Source: CALMEH01 sp964548225 (GTDB lineage: Bacteria; Acidobacteriota; Blastocatellia; Pyrinomonadales; Pyrinomonadaceae). Taken from it: DNA of 53,703 bases. The DNA is taken from positions 1-53,703 of the forward strand of contig CAZJQP010000026.1 in NCBI GenBank assembly GCA_964548225.1, written 5' to 3'. The position numbers and the translations under genes were made by a program. The notes below the pieces were generated by a model, which did no database searches, had not been told where the DNA came from, and worked only from the letters and a program-made list of their open reading frames with translations. The first letter of the stretch is position 1; each line of letters starts with the position of its first letter. Below, in pieces: positions 7,294-14,882 of the stretch.

Positions 7294-7408
7294 GCCGAAC
7301 AATACAATGGACGTGAGGGCGCGGGCAGCGACTTAGTTATCGAAGTTTTTTGATGAACTCAAAGTTGCATGTAATCGGTTTCGCCCCTCGTCAACGCCGT
7401 CGTTCGAC
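7294..7408 (+). other. attC-like recombination site 2
   Basis: 115 bp. R'' GCCGAAC and R' GTTCGAC. The left arm GGACGTGAGGGCG matches site 1 exactly and pairs imperfectly with CGCCCCTCGTC (7382-7392). The centre is diverged from site 1 but similar in length (TTATCGAAGTTTTTTGATG against TTATCGAGGTCTTTGGTG). Overall identity to site 1 is high, as expected for a homogeneous array. Confidence 0.78.
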
Positions 7409-7469
7409 GCTTCATATTATTTTGAAACGGTTGGATAAATTAACGGTAAAAGAGTATCCTGTTTTTGTT

Positions 7470-7712
7470 ATGAATAGTGTCAAAGTATATGAAGAAGTCG
7501 TTGATTTTATCGCCGCCGGAACGACTCCGCAGAATGTTGTTGCTTTTCGTCCTTCGGAAGCGGCACAGGAGCGGGTTGAGGATTTATTGGCGCGTGAAAA
7601 AGACGGCGTTTTGTCGTCCGCCGAAAAGAGCGAACTCGAACATTATTTGCAACTCGAACATTTGATGCGTCTGGCAAAAGCCCGCGCCCGCGATTTTTTG
7701 CCGAATGAGTAA
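7470..7712 (+). CDS. Small conserved protein usually paired with an HNH endonuclease
   Basis: 80 residues from MNSVKVYEEVVDFIAAG; an upstream ATG at 7350 lies inside the attC-like site and is unlikely. It is highly charged and helical (EKSELEHYLQLEHLMRLAKA), without membrane segments. From memory, similar short proteins precede HNH nuclease genes in cyanobacteria and other phyla, and here too an HNH-like frame follows with an 8-nt overlap (ATGAGTAA). Function unknown. It lies just after the last attC-like site, so it could be the gene of a third cassette whose attC was lost, or ordinary chromosome next to the array. Confidence 0.65.
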   Translation: MNSVKVYEEVVDFIAAGTTPQNVVAFRPSEAAQERVEDLLAREKDGVLSSAEKSELEHYLQLEHLMRLAKARARDFLPNE

Positions 7713-7953
7713 TTATATCAACCCCGAAACGCGATTGGCGGTAGCAATTCGCGCTAATAATGTTTGCGAATGTTGCCTAATAGCCGCCGCATATTTCAGA
7801 CATCAGGTTGAGCATATCATCAGCCGCAGACAACCGAACATAACCGCACTTTGCCTGACAAATCAATATTTTCAAATCATTTTCCGCCCGATTTCTCTCA
7901 TTTTCGCTTTCAATTCTTTTTCATCAATCCGTTTCGCTTCGCTGTTGCGGTAA
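7705..7953 (+). pseudogene. Remnant of an HNH endonuclease
   Basis: The start MSNYINPETRLAVAIRA, the zinc-type pair CECC and FRHQVEHIISRR match the first half of small HNH nucleases. The segment between Cys pair and HNH histidine is shortened (CLIAAAYFRHQ), and the expected second half (asparagine, second Cys pair) is missing after RRQPN at about 7830. The frame then runs on into the antisense of the neighbouring amidohydrolase until 7953. Truncated, probably inactive. Confidence 0.65.
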
Positions 7954-9218
7954 ATTTCTTCGCCCGCGACGATTGTTAGAAACACATCTCGCGCATTCGA
8001 GGCGAAAAGGAGCGTGGAATAAATATCGTGAACAGGCATTTGCGCGGCGTTTTCGAGCGAAACGGCGATGATGTCGGCTTGTTTGCCCATTTCTAAAGTT
8101 CCGATTTCGTTTTCCAAACCCAAACTTTTCGCGCCGCCGAGCGTGGCGGTTTCGATGGCTTCTTTCGCGCTCAAGAATCTTTTCGTTTCGGGCAGATTTC
8201 GCGCAAACAATAGAGCAAAACGCGCTTCTTCCAAGATGTCGCAAGTGTTGTTGCTTGCCATCGAATCGCTTCCGAAAGCGGTTTTAATTTGTGCGTCGAG
8301 AAATTTTTCGAGCGGCGCAGTGCCGTGTCCGAATTTGGCGTTTGATTTCGGGCAATGTGCGATGCGTGTGTCGGTTTGGACGATAATTTCGATGTCATTT
8401 TCGGAAACTTTGACGCAATGCGCGAGAAGCGGCTTTGATTGCAAAACACCGATTTTATCGAGATACTCAACCGAAGAAATTTGCGGCGCGTTCCATTCAA
8501 AACCGCTTTTTTGATAAAATTCGGCGAAAAGCCCCGTGCCTTTTTGCATAAAATCTTCTTCTTCCGCAGATTCAGCAGCGTGAATCGTGAGTTTGATATT
8601 TTCTTCGAGTGCGTGTTCTGTAATTTTCTCAAACAGCGCACGGCTGACCGTGTAAGGCGAATGCGGCGAAAGTCCGATTCGGACAAGTTCAGTTTCAGCG
8701 GATTTCAATTCTAAAAACTTTTCTTGTAGCCGCGCAAAATCTTCCGGTGCAGTTTCGTTTACGGGCGAAAATTCGGTTTCCTGAAACAAAATACCGCGCA
8801 AACCGTTTGTTTTCAATGCTTCAAAACCGGCTTTGCCGAAACGCCCGATGTCGCCGAAACAAGTTACTCCGCTTCTCGCGCCTTCGAGTGCGCCGAAAAT
8901 TGCGGCGTTTTTTACGTCTTCGTCGGTCAAAATTTCGCCGCGAGTTTTCGTCAATTTCATCAGCCAAGCATAAAAATCTGCGTCAAACTCATCAAGAAAT
9001 CCGCGCATTGCCGTAATTTCAAGGTGCGAGTGGGCATTAACAAAACCGGGCAAAACTGCCGCTTCACCCAAATCTTCGTGAACTGCTTCGGGAAATTTTT
9101 CGATGATTTCTTCACGTTTTCCGACGGCAACGATTTTATCTTTTTCAAAGGCAATCGCGCCGTTTTCTATCGGATCGGCGGAAATCGGTAAGACGTATTT
9201 TGCGGATAAGATTTTCAT
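7872..9218 (-). CDS. Metal-dependent amidohydrolase (aminofutalosine/MTA-SAH deaminase type)
   Basis: 448-residue TIM-barrel hydrolase of the cytosine-deaminase-like amidohydrolase family, cytosolic. Metal ligands are visible: His63 and His65 in NAHSHLE, His213 in TIHAAESAEE, His267/His288 region (LLAHC, IAHCPKSN) and Asp318 in FGSDS. LPGFVNAHSHLE and CFGDIG recall aminodeoxyfutalosine deaminases of the futalosine menaquinone route, but 5'-methylthioadenosine/S-adenosylhomocysteine deaminases look alike and no menaquinone gene lies nearby. I start at 9218 (MKILSAKYVL); an upstream ATG at 9275 would begin in a word repeat. It follows the small transglycosylase on the same strand, probably in one transcript. 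Confidence 0.85.
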   Translation of the reverse strand: MKILSAKYVLPISADPIENGAIAFEKDKIVAVGKREEIIEKFPEAVHEDLGEAAVLPGFVNAHSHLEITAMRGFLDEFDADFYAWLMKLTKTRGEILTDEDVKNAAIFGALEGARSGVTCFGDIGRFGKAGFEALKTNGLRGILFQETEFSPVNETAPEDFARLQEKFLELKSAETELVRIGLSPHSPYTVSRALFEKITEHALEENIKLTIHAAESAEEEDFMQKGTGLFAEFYQKSGFEWNAPQISSVEYLDKIGVLQSKPLLAHCVKVSENDIEIIVQTDTRIAHCPKSNAKFGHGTAPLEKFLDAQIKTAFGSDSMASNNTCDILEEARFALLFARNLPETKRFLSAKEAIETATLGGAKSLGLENEIGTLEMGKQADIIAVSLENAAQMPVHDIYSTLLFASNARDVFLTIVAGEEIYRNSEAKRIDEKELKAKMREIGRKMI

Positions 9219-9223
9219 AAAAA

Positions 9224-9278
9224 AGTGAGAAGTGAGAATTGAGAAATGAGAACTAAAACAAGTCTCATTTCTCACTTC
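9224..9278. repeat. GTGAGAA/GAGAAATGAG word repeat forming a hairpin
   Basis: Direct words GTGAGAAGTGAGAATTGAG lead into GAGAAATGAGA (9241-9251), which pairs perfectly with TCTCATTTCTC (9263-9273). It lies between the transglycosylase stop and the amidohydrolase start. Confidence 0.8.
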
Positions 9279-9844
9279 CCATTTGATTTTTTGTAGCGTT
9301 CCAAAATTTCGGAAACGTAGCTTCGCGTCGAAGGAATATTAATGTTTTTGATAAATTCTTCTTCGGTCATTGTTTTGGCTTCATTAACCGATTTGCTCCA
9401 TTCGCTAACGCGGCTTGCTCCGGCGTTGTAGGCGGCGAGTGTCATCGGAATTTCAGCAGGAAATCCGCGATAATTTTCGCGCATTTTTTCAAGATACCAA
9501 CAACCGACTTGAATATTAGTTTCGGGATCGCGCAGAAATTCGTTGACGTTTTCTTCGGTCTGTTTTTCAAATTCCTGTAGCTGAGTTTTTCTTGCCCATT
9601 CACGCGCCACAGTCGGCGTAACTTGCATTAAACCGACCTCTTTATCCGCACCGATTTTCCACGCTTGAAAATATGTTTCCTGATAAATCACACTCCAAAC
9701 CAATTTTTCTTCCAGATGATAAACCTTTGCGTGCCGCGCAATTATTTCATCGTAACGATGAATCCAATAATCTCTAAAAAAATAAAGCCCGACCGCCGAA
9801 GAAACGGTCAGCAAAATCAAAATTAGAACAATATTACGGCGCAT
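9272..9844 (-). CDS. Small membrane-anchored lytic transglycosylase (SLT domain)
   Basis: 190 residues; cleaves peptidoglycan. A single N-terminal hydrophobic segment (residues 5-22, VLILILLTVSSAVGLYF) serves as signal anchor. The SLT domain has catalytic Glu56 in IYQETYF, GLMQVTP and AAYNAG, and NIQVGCWYL. It has the same fold as the domain at 4.2-4.6 kb but lacks the TPR part. A small conserved gene ends 8 nt upstream, and the amidohydrolase follows after a word-repeat hairpin. Confidence 0.9.
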   Translation of the reverse strand: MRRNIVLILILLTVSSAVGLYFFRDYWIHRYDEIIARHAKVYHLEEKLVWSVIYQETYFQAWKIGADKEVGLMQVTPTVAREWARKTQLQEFEKQTEENVNEFLRDPETNIQVGCWYLEKMRENYRGFPAEIPMTLAAYNAGASRVSEWSKSVNEAKTMTEEEFIKNINIPSTRSYVSEILERYKKSNGK

Positions 9845-9852
9845 TTTGCAGA

Positions 9853-10050
9853 TTAAATTTTTACTTTTCGGGATTTGAATTTTTCGCGTCGAGTTTCTTT
9901 TTCGGAGTTTGAATTATCAAGTGTTAATTCCGCCGAAAAATTTCCGGTTCGCACTTTTTCGGCAAATAAATCAACATCATAATCGGCTTCGCGGGACATT
10001 TCCTGCCGGATTTGCAACAAAACTTCTAAAAATTTCGGGCGGCGATACAT
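9853..10050 (-). CDS. Small conserved hypothetical protein
   Basis: 65 residues from MYRRPKFLEVLLQIRQEMSR, then EADYDVDLFAEKV and a basic tail. The frame is open to 10095, but the upstream part is word repeat. No membrane segment. I have seen similar short proteins with an EADYDVDLF motif in other bacteria but know no function. It ends 8 nt before the start of the small transglycosylase, so it is probably co-transcribed with it. Confidence 0.6.
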   Translation of the reverse strand: MYRRPKFLEVLLQIRQEMSREADYDVDLFAEKVRTGNFSAELTLDNSNSEKETRREKFKSRKVKI

Positions 10051-10051
10051 A

Positions 10052-10157
10052 CTGATTAGTGAAAAACTGAAAACTAAAAGTGAAAAGTAGAACACATTTG
10101 CTTTTCACTTTATATCATACACTATTCACTATCAGTTTTTAGTTTTTCACTAATCAG
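10052..10157. repeat. Long inverted word repeat (TGAAAAC/GTGAAAA family)
   Basis: Left arm 10052-10075 (CTGATTAGTGAAAAACT onward) pairs with 10134-10157 with one mismatch; an inner pair AGTGAAAAG (10079-10087) and CTTTTCACT (10101-10109) continues the stem. The outer arm covers the stop codon of the PIN gene, so it may end that transcript. Confidence 0.85.
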
Positions 10158-10612
10158 CTATGCACTAAAAATTCCGGTGTAACAATCATCGGCACGAAAA
10201 ATCCGGCGGCGGTATTGAAAAGACGAATTCGCGCTTGGCGGCGGACGTTTGCAAGATGCCCGAAATTCCACGTTACGAGATAATCAATTTTGTGAAACGA
10301 CGCAATCGCAACGTGAAACGCATCAGCCAAAAATTTTCGATGAAAAATGCCGCGTGAAATATAACCTTCTGCCAAAATCGCCACTTCTTCGGCAAATTCC
10401 AATTCGGCAAGCGGTTCGAGAATTTTCAGATAACCGCTACGATGAGGTTCGATGAGCCGTTCGATTTCGCGCCGCACGAGAATAGAGCTAAAGGCTTGAT
10501 ATTCAGAGAGTTCGTGTTCCCACCAACGAATCGTCAGATCGCGCCGAAAAGGTTCGCCGTTATCCAAATATGCGCCAACGACCGAGGTTTCGAGATATAA
10601 ACTTTGTTTCAT
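10154..10612 (-). CDS. PIN-domain protein (VapC-like RNase fold)
   Basis: 152 residues. The PIN pattern is YLETSVVGAYLD with Glu8 in the place of the first acidic residue, FLADAFHVAIA with Asp97, and YLVTWNFGHLAN with Asn116. This is the C-terminal core of toxin-type PIN proteins, likely a Mg-dependent RNase in the cytosol. No antitoxin-like gene is adjacent: a word-repeat hairpin fills the 5' side. It may be an orphan toxin, a protein with another role, or partnered elsewhere. Confidence 0.78.
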   Translation of the reverse strand: MKQSLYLETSVVGAYLDNGEPFRRDLTIRWWEHELSEYQAFSSILVRREIERLIEPHRSGYLKILEPLAELEFAEEVAILAEGYISRGIFHRKFLADAFHVAIASFHKIDYLVTWNFGHLANVRRQARIRLFNTAAGFFVPMIVTPEFLVHS

Positions 10613-10687
10613 TAGGATTTAGGATTCAGGATTTAGGATTTAAGATTTGTTTTTAATCTTCAATCTTAAACCCTAAATCCTAAATCA
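10613..10687. repeat. GGATTTA word repeat hairpin
   Basis: Tandem TTAGGATT words (10613-10650) are followed by their complement (AATCTTAAACCCTAAATCCTAAATC, ending 10687). It lies between the retropepsin stop and the PIN start. Confidence 0.85.
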
Positions 10688-12256
10688 TTTTTTAATCGGC
10701 ACAAAAAGCACTTTAGAGTTTTGAAAATCGAACGTCAAGCGATAATTTTTCAAGAAATTTCCGCCTAAAATGCCCATCTGTTCAAAGCCGGAAGATTCGT
10801 TAATCATATCCAAATCAAGCGCGATGGCAACAATCGAACGACGGCTTTCTTTGCCAAAGGTAACGCGAGGCAAAACGAAAACGGGCATTTCTTCCGTTTC
10901 TCCGGCTGAACCGACAACTCTGACTTTTTCTTGCACTTGAAAACGGTTCATGGCTTCCATTCCGGCAACCTCATCGGAAATTACCGATAGACTCGCTCCC
11001 GTGTCAACAATAAAATTCAAACGGGGTTCGATGCCTTCAATCTCGACTTCGCCGCTCAAAAAACCGCCGGAAGTCAGACGAAGAGGCAAAACTAAGCCTT
11101 CCGAATCGCTGATTTCTTCACGCGGTGAATCTTTCTTGAGTAGTGAAAAACTCGTGTCGCCGTAATCAATTGTCGTCAGAAATTTTGAAATTAGGGACAA
11201 GCCGATATAACCATCAATTCCTTCGTTTATCGAATGAAACGGACGAATATAAACCGGCACATTTTTGATGGCAACATCGCCGATTTCAACCCGATTTAAG
11301 AAACCATAGACAATTTCAAATTTCCCGTCGCCGCCAAAACCTTTTGCTTCGCCGCCGCGGGCAACAGGCGAAATGCCGAGTTTTTCCGATGTTTGTTTGG
11401 AAATCACGGAAATTCCCGAACCCGTGTCGAGAACAAAATTTAAAGGTTTATCGAATTTATTGATGCGAAGCTGAATAACGGGACGATCTTTGACGAGCGT
11501 AAAGTTGACTTTTGTTTGCCGCTTGCCGCCGATTTCATAAAGCGAAGATCTGTTACCCAAATATTCCAAAAAATCAATCAAACCTTTAATACGTTCGCGC
11601 CGGTCGGTATCGCTACGCAACGAAACCCGCAAAAAATCGCGGTAGGCTTGGGCAGATTCTTTATATTTTTCGGCGCGTGCAGAAATTTGTGCCAGGGCAA
11701 AAATGTAGTCCGGCTCGTTGCCGTCAATATAAACGGCGGTTCGCATCGCATTAAGACTGTCTGAAATCCGATTTTCGTAAAAATCCAAAAAACCTAATCC
11801 AGCCCACGCCAGAGCCTGTCTTCGGTTAATATTTAACGAAGCATTAAGCGCAAGTTCGGCTTCTTTGAAATTTCCGGCATTGAGAATTGTCATTCCCAAA
11901 ACCGCAAAAGCGTAGGAGTTTTGCGGCTCGGCGGTGCAAACATCGAAAGACAATTTATACGATTCAAAAAGCCGCCTCTGCTTCATCAAAACGTAAGCCA
12001 AACTAATTTTCACCTTCGAATTTTGCGGATGATATTCAAACAATCCGCGTAAAATCTTTTCGGCTTCTGTCAAATTTCCGTTTTTCGTCAGCTTTTCGGC
12101 TTGTTTCAAAAGTTTTTTAACTTCTTCGGTTTGAACCTGCGCTTCGTCCGTATTTGCCAAAGCAACAGATGAAAACACCAACAGCAAGCAACCGATTAAA
12201 AGCGGTAAAAAAGGGCGTTTGATGCGAAAAGGGAAAGAAATTTCTTTGTATCTCAT
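10685..12256 (-). CDS. Secreted TPR protein with two retropepsin-like aspartic protease domains
   Basis: 523 residues. Signal peptide or anchor at residues 15-35 (PFLPLLIGCLLLVFSSVALA). Residues about 40-225 are TPR-like helices (AWAGLGFLDFYENRISDSL). Two retropepsin domains follow: the first with Asp277 in FVLDTGSGISVIS, the second with Asp418 in FIVDTGASLSVIS. Each carries only one DTG, so the protein could form its own pseudodimer, like clan AA proteases. The ATG at 12256 has AGGAG six nt upstream; a TTG at 12262 is the alternative. An inverted repeat ACTCCTAAATTTGGAGT (12262-12278) covers the ribosome binding site and may regulate translation. Substrate unknown; extracytoplasmic proteolysis is inferred. 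Confidence 0.85.
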   Translation of the reverse strand: MRYKEISFPFRIKRPFLPLLIGCLLLVFSSVALANTDEAQVQTEEVKKLLKQAEKLTKNGNLTEAEKILRGLFEYHPQNSKVKISLAYVLMKQRRLFESYKLSFDVCTAEPQNSYAFAVLGMTILNAGNFKEAELALNASLNINRRQALAWAGLGFLDFYENRISDSLNAMRTAVYIDGNEPDYIFALAQISARAEKYKESAQAYRDFLRVSLRSDTDRRERIKGLIDFLEYLGNRSSLYEIGGKRQTKVNFTLVKDRPVIQLRINKFDKPLNFVLDTGSGISVISKQTSEKLGISPVARGGEAKGFGGDGKFEIVYGFLNRVEIGDVAIKNVPVYIRPFHSINEGIDGYIGLSLISKFLTTIDYGDTSFSLLKKDSPREEISDSEGLVLPLRLTSGGFLSGEVEIEGIEPRLNFIVDTGASLSVISDEVAGMEAMNRFQVQEKVRVVGSAGETEEMPVFVLPRVTFGKESRRSIVAIALDLDMINESSGFEQMGILGGNFLKNYRLTFDFQNSKVLFVPIKK

Positions 12257-12341
12257 AAACAACTCCTAAATTTGGAGTATCGCCTTCAGGCAATTTCTCC
12301 GGCTTTTTTGAATTTCTACGAATAAAGACTCTCAATCGTTC

Positions 12342-13004
12342 TCATTTCAGAATTTCCCCTGTTTTGAGCGACCACAAGACTAAATCCAATTCATCAAAAT
12401 CAATTTTGAGGCAGACAGCTAATTTTTTTACTTCTTTTTCAATCGTTAGATACTTCAAACGAGTATTTGGTGGCTTCGGGTCGGAAATTATTTTTAGCTC
12501 CGCCAAACTCCGCAAGATATGTTTGTCTAAAATTGCATAACCTTTCAGCCCGATATTCCGTAAAAAATGACTTGCTTCTTTATAACCTAAACCCTTTATG
12601 CGCTTTTCTTTAACCAACCAATCGCGGCGTTCCAAAGCATCATCAAAACTATCCAATTTTTTACGCAGACGCATTCCGCAATGTTCCTGCAAAAAATCTC
12701 TGGAAGCGACAATATAACCGGCTCGCGCACGCGGATAACGATGTTTTCCGACAAGTGCATTCATCAATTCATCGTGCGTTCCGGTCAATAAAATCGGGCG
12801 CACCGCTTCAATCGAATTCAAACCCATTCGCGCCGAACAGCCGCCCGTAAAAAAACAATAAACCATTTCTTCCCAAAGTTTTTCGTCCGTCCCGTTTGCC
12901 CAAATCGCTTCAAATTCGCCGATTCTCCGCCGAATGTCCGCGCCACGTTGTGCGTAAGCCGTTTTTATTCTTTCAATTGTTAAAGGTTCGTGTTGTTTTT
13001 TCAC
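12342..13004 (-). CDS. ogg: 8-oxoguanine DNA glycosylase/AP lyase, archaeal/Thermotoga-type Ogg
   Basis: 220 residues. Base-excision repair enzyme that removes 8-oxoguanine and nicks the abasic site. The HhH-GPD core is visible: KGLGYKEASHFLRNIG with catalytic-type Lys142, and AILDKHILRSL with Asp160. The N-terminal part with CFFTGGCSARMG fits the Ogg2-type family, which is about 200-220 residues long. Eighty-five nt separate it from the retropepsin gene downstream; a joint transcript is possible. Good confidence in family. Confidence 0.88.
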   Translation of the reverse strand: MKKQHEPLTIERIKTAYAQRGADIRRRIGEFEAIWANGTDEKLWEEMVYCFFTGGCSARMGLNSIEAVRPILLTGTHDELMNALVGKHRYPRARAGYIVASRDFLQEHCGMRLRKKLDSFDDALERRDWLVKEKRIKGLGYKEASHFLRNIGLKGYAILDKHILRSLAELKIISDPKPPNTRLKYLTIEKEVKKLAVCLKIDFDELDLVLWSLKTGEILK

Positions 13005-13119
13005 AAGAAATAGTTTTAATTTTAGACCTTTCGATAAGCGATTGCAATGATTTTTTCAAAAGCAGAAACACGCGCGTCAGCAAGGGTGAATTGTTTCAAA
13101 AGCGAAAATCCGCCCTTGT

Positions 13120-14094
13120 TCACGCGCAGGCTTCTGCCTTATTTTTTACTGCAATAATCTGTGCCGCAATCGAAACTGCAATTTCTTCCGGCGTGTGGCT
13201 GTTGATTGGCAAACCAATCGGCGTATGAATTCGGGCAAGTTTTTCTTTGTCGAAACCTTCTTTTTCCAATGATTTAAGCAAAATCTTCATCTTCGCCTTG
13301 CTTCCGAGAACGCCAAAATATTTGAAATCTTTATCAAAAAGTTTTCGGATAACAATCTCGTCAAATTTATATCCGAGCGTCATCACAACAACGTAAGCCT
13401 GAACATCAGATTCGATAAAATTGCTGATTTTATCGTAAGATTCAACAATTTTCTTCTCGTGAACAAATTGATTTTTCGTCAAAGTATTCAAATCTGCACG
13501 GTCATCGAAAAGTATGATGTAAAAATCCAATTTCGCCGCAATGTCGGACAAAGCCAGCGCACAATGTCCGCCTCCGATGATGAAAAGTTTGTTTTTATAG
13601 CCGAGTTTTTCTTTATAAATAAATTCGTTTTTGCTCGTTCTTTCAAAGTAAAAATCTGCATCAGATTCTTCATTCTCACAAATTCCTAATTCGTAATTCG
13701 TAATTCGTAATTTTCGAGGCTGATGATTTTTCAACGTAACAACTATCTTCCGAACAGTTTTCAAATGCTCCGAATTCAACTCAAAAAAGATAATAGTCTG
13801 TCTTCCCGAACAAATCATCCCACTTGAATCCGGCGATTTTTCCCGATGAACTTGCTCAATGATTGCAGATGTTTCTTCGACACTTTGCACTTTGCACTTT
13901 GCACTTTGCACTAAATTAACTTCCATCACACCGCCGCCGATACTTCCACACATTTCATTTTCGGCAACAATCATCTTAAAACCTTGTCGTCCCGGCGAAC
14001 TTCCTGAACTTTCGGCGACAACAAGCAATGTTACGGATTCTTGTTTTTCGAGTTTCGCCAAGGCAAACTGCCAGATTTCGAGGTCTTTATTCAT
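13120..14094 (-). CDS. xdhC: XdhC/CoxI-family molybdoenzyme maturation factor
   Basis: 324 residues. Cytosolic chaperone that prepares the molybdenum cofactor (sulfuration, insertion) for xanthine dehydrogenase-type enzymes. N-terminal domain: SSGSSPGRQGFKM, GSIGGGVME and MICSGRQTIIF; C-terminal Rossmann part: KLFIIGGGHCALALSDIA, then TLGYKFDE and TPIGLPINSHTPEEIA. Two word repeats lie in frame: one encodes VQSAKCKVQ (13881-13912), the other RITNYEL (13688-13711); both sit between conserved blocks. It is 5.8 kb from xdhB and on the same strand, with the secreted-protein cluster in between. The CoxI name would apply if the partner were a CO-dehydrogenase-like enzyme. Confidence 0.87.
   Translation of the reverse strand: MNKDLEIWQFALAKLEKQESVTLLVVAESSGSSPGRQGFKMIVAENEMCGSIGGGVMEVNLVQSAKCKVQSVEETSAIIEQVHREKSPDSSGMICSGRQTIIFFELNSEHLKTVRKIVVTLKNHQPRKLRITNYELGICENEESDADFYFERTSKNEFIYKEKLGYKNKLFIIGGGHCALALSDIAAKLDFYIILFDDRADLNTLTKNQFVHEKKIVESYDKISNFIESDVQAYVVVMTLGYKFDEIVIRKLFDKDFKYFGVLGSKAKMKILLKSLEKEGFDKEKLARIHTPIGLPINSHTPEEIAVSIAAQIIAVKNKAEACA
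13688..13711. repeat. TAATTCG word repeat inside xdhC
   Basis: Tandem 7-mers TAATTCG within the gene, translated on the minus strand as RITNYEL. The reading frame is kept. Confidence 0.8.
13881..13912. repeat. CACTTTG word repeat inside xdhC
   Basis: Four tandem CACTTTG words, translated on the minus strand as VQSAKCKVQS. The frame is kept. Confidence 0.85.
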
Positions 14095-14209
14095 TAGAAT
14101 TTATTTTATTCGTTTTTTTTCTAAACTGCTAACTTGTGTTTTTTCTTAACTTAGCTATAATACGTTTCAAATCCAAACAAAAACTGAAATTTTTCCCAAT
14201 AAATAGCTT

Positions 14210-14260
14210 GTTACATTTTGAGACTTTTCGACACACATTTACGAAAGCCGAAGAAAATCG
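14210..14260 (+). promoter_or_regulatory. Shared leader motif, copy 1 (diverged)
   Basis: GTTACATTTT (14210-14219), 15 nt after GTTACA to ACACACA (14231-14237), then hairpin AAAGCCG-aagaaaa-TCGGCT. It has the same order and spacing as the three copies downstream. It lies in the 265-nt divergent region between xdhC and the gene at 14360, 122 nt before that start. Confidence 0.5.
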
Positions 14261-14359
14261 GCTGGGTGCAAATTATGGGAAATGAAAAAGTAATAAAAAA
14301 AATGAACATATTTGATTGGGGATTATTTTTTATTCCACTGAACTTCGGAGGTCAGCCAA

Positions 14360-14761
14360 ATGCGAATTAACCTGAAATTATTTTTGCCAATCATCTTGGC
14401 GATTTTTGCTCAAACGGCTTTTGCCCAAAGCAAAACAAATTATCCGTGCCTACCAAAAGGCATCACGCTTGACACGGTTGTGTCGGCAACGATTGCCGGC
14501 ACACCGCAACAGAGCAAAAAAATCTATGTTAAAGACAAACTCAAACAACTCAACGCAAGATGTTCCAAGAAGAAATTGGTTGACGACGAAAAACGCGAAA
14601 TCAAATTTTATCGGCTAATAGGTTGTAGTGGCATAGCTTATCCGCCTAACGACCCGCATTGGAAAAAGATGAGAAAACAAGATGAAGAAATTGCCAAATT
14701 GCGAAAGAAATACACCGTCATCACGCTAACCTGCAACCCTTCGGGCGTGCCGCTTCCATAG
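14360..14761 (+). CDS. Small secreted protein, unknown
   Basis: 133 residues with a clear signal peptide (MRINLKLFLPIILAIFAQTAFAQ). The mature part is basic with four cysteines (YPCLP, ARCSKK, IGCSG, LTCNPS), which could form two disulfides. GGAGG at 14348-14352 is a good ribosome binding site. Not recognised. First gene of a run of four secreted proteins sharing a leader motif, so it may act with the SdrD_B protein downstream. Confidence 0.7.
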   Translation: MRINLKLFLPIILAIFAQTAFAQSKTNYPCLPKGITLDTVVSATIAGTPQQSKKIYVKDKLKQLNARCSKKKLVDDEKREIKFYRLIGCSGIAYPPNDPHWKKMRKQDEEIAKLRKKYTVITLTCNPSGVPLP

Positions 14762-14787
14762 CAAAAGTTTTTTTTTGAAAAAAGTGC

Positions 14788-14853
14788 GTTACGTTTTGCG
14801 AAAAAAAGACACATACAACCGAAGCACGGAAAAAAAGGCTCGATGCCTCGTGC
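14788..14853 (+). promoter_or_regulatory. Shared leader motif, copy 2, with A-bulged hairpin
   Basis: GTTACGTTTT (14788-14797), 15 nt between GTTACG and ACACATA (14809-14815), then a hairpin: GCACG (14824-14828) pairs with CGTGC (14849-14853), a one-sided A-rich bulge GAAAAAA, then AGGC-TCGAT-GCCT. The start codon follows at 14883. The constant spacing looks like -35/-10 elements of an alternative (ECF-type) sigma factor (inference). Confidence 0.6.
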
Positions 14854-14882
14854 AAATTAAAGATTCAGGAGAATAGAAAAAA

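Larger units (their letters stand above)
5999..7408 (+). mobile_element. Integrase-less integron cassette array (CALIN) with two attC-like sites
   Basis: Two cassettes are delimited. Cassette 1 runs from the TT of GTTAGATGC (5999-6007) to 6629; its start is the perfect 9-nt reverse complement of GCATCTAAC (6521-6529) in its own attC. Cassette 2 runs from 6630 to 7402; GTTCGGCAT (6629-6637) is the perfect reverse complement of ATGCCGAAC (7292-7300). This pairing of cassette start with its own R'' box is a hallmark of integron cassettes. No tyrosine integrase is present within the window. A third cassette may begin at 7403 (TTCGACGC) but has no recognisable attC downstream. Confidence 0.8.

Noticed and set aside
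14210..14260. Cyclic-di-GMP or preQ1 riboswitch in the shared leaders
   Set aside because: The conserved cores of those riboswitch classes are not present; spacing of the two conserved blocks fits a promoter better.
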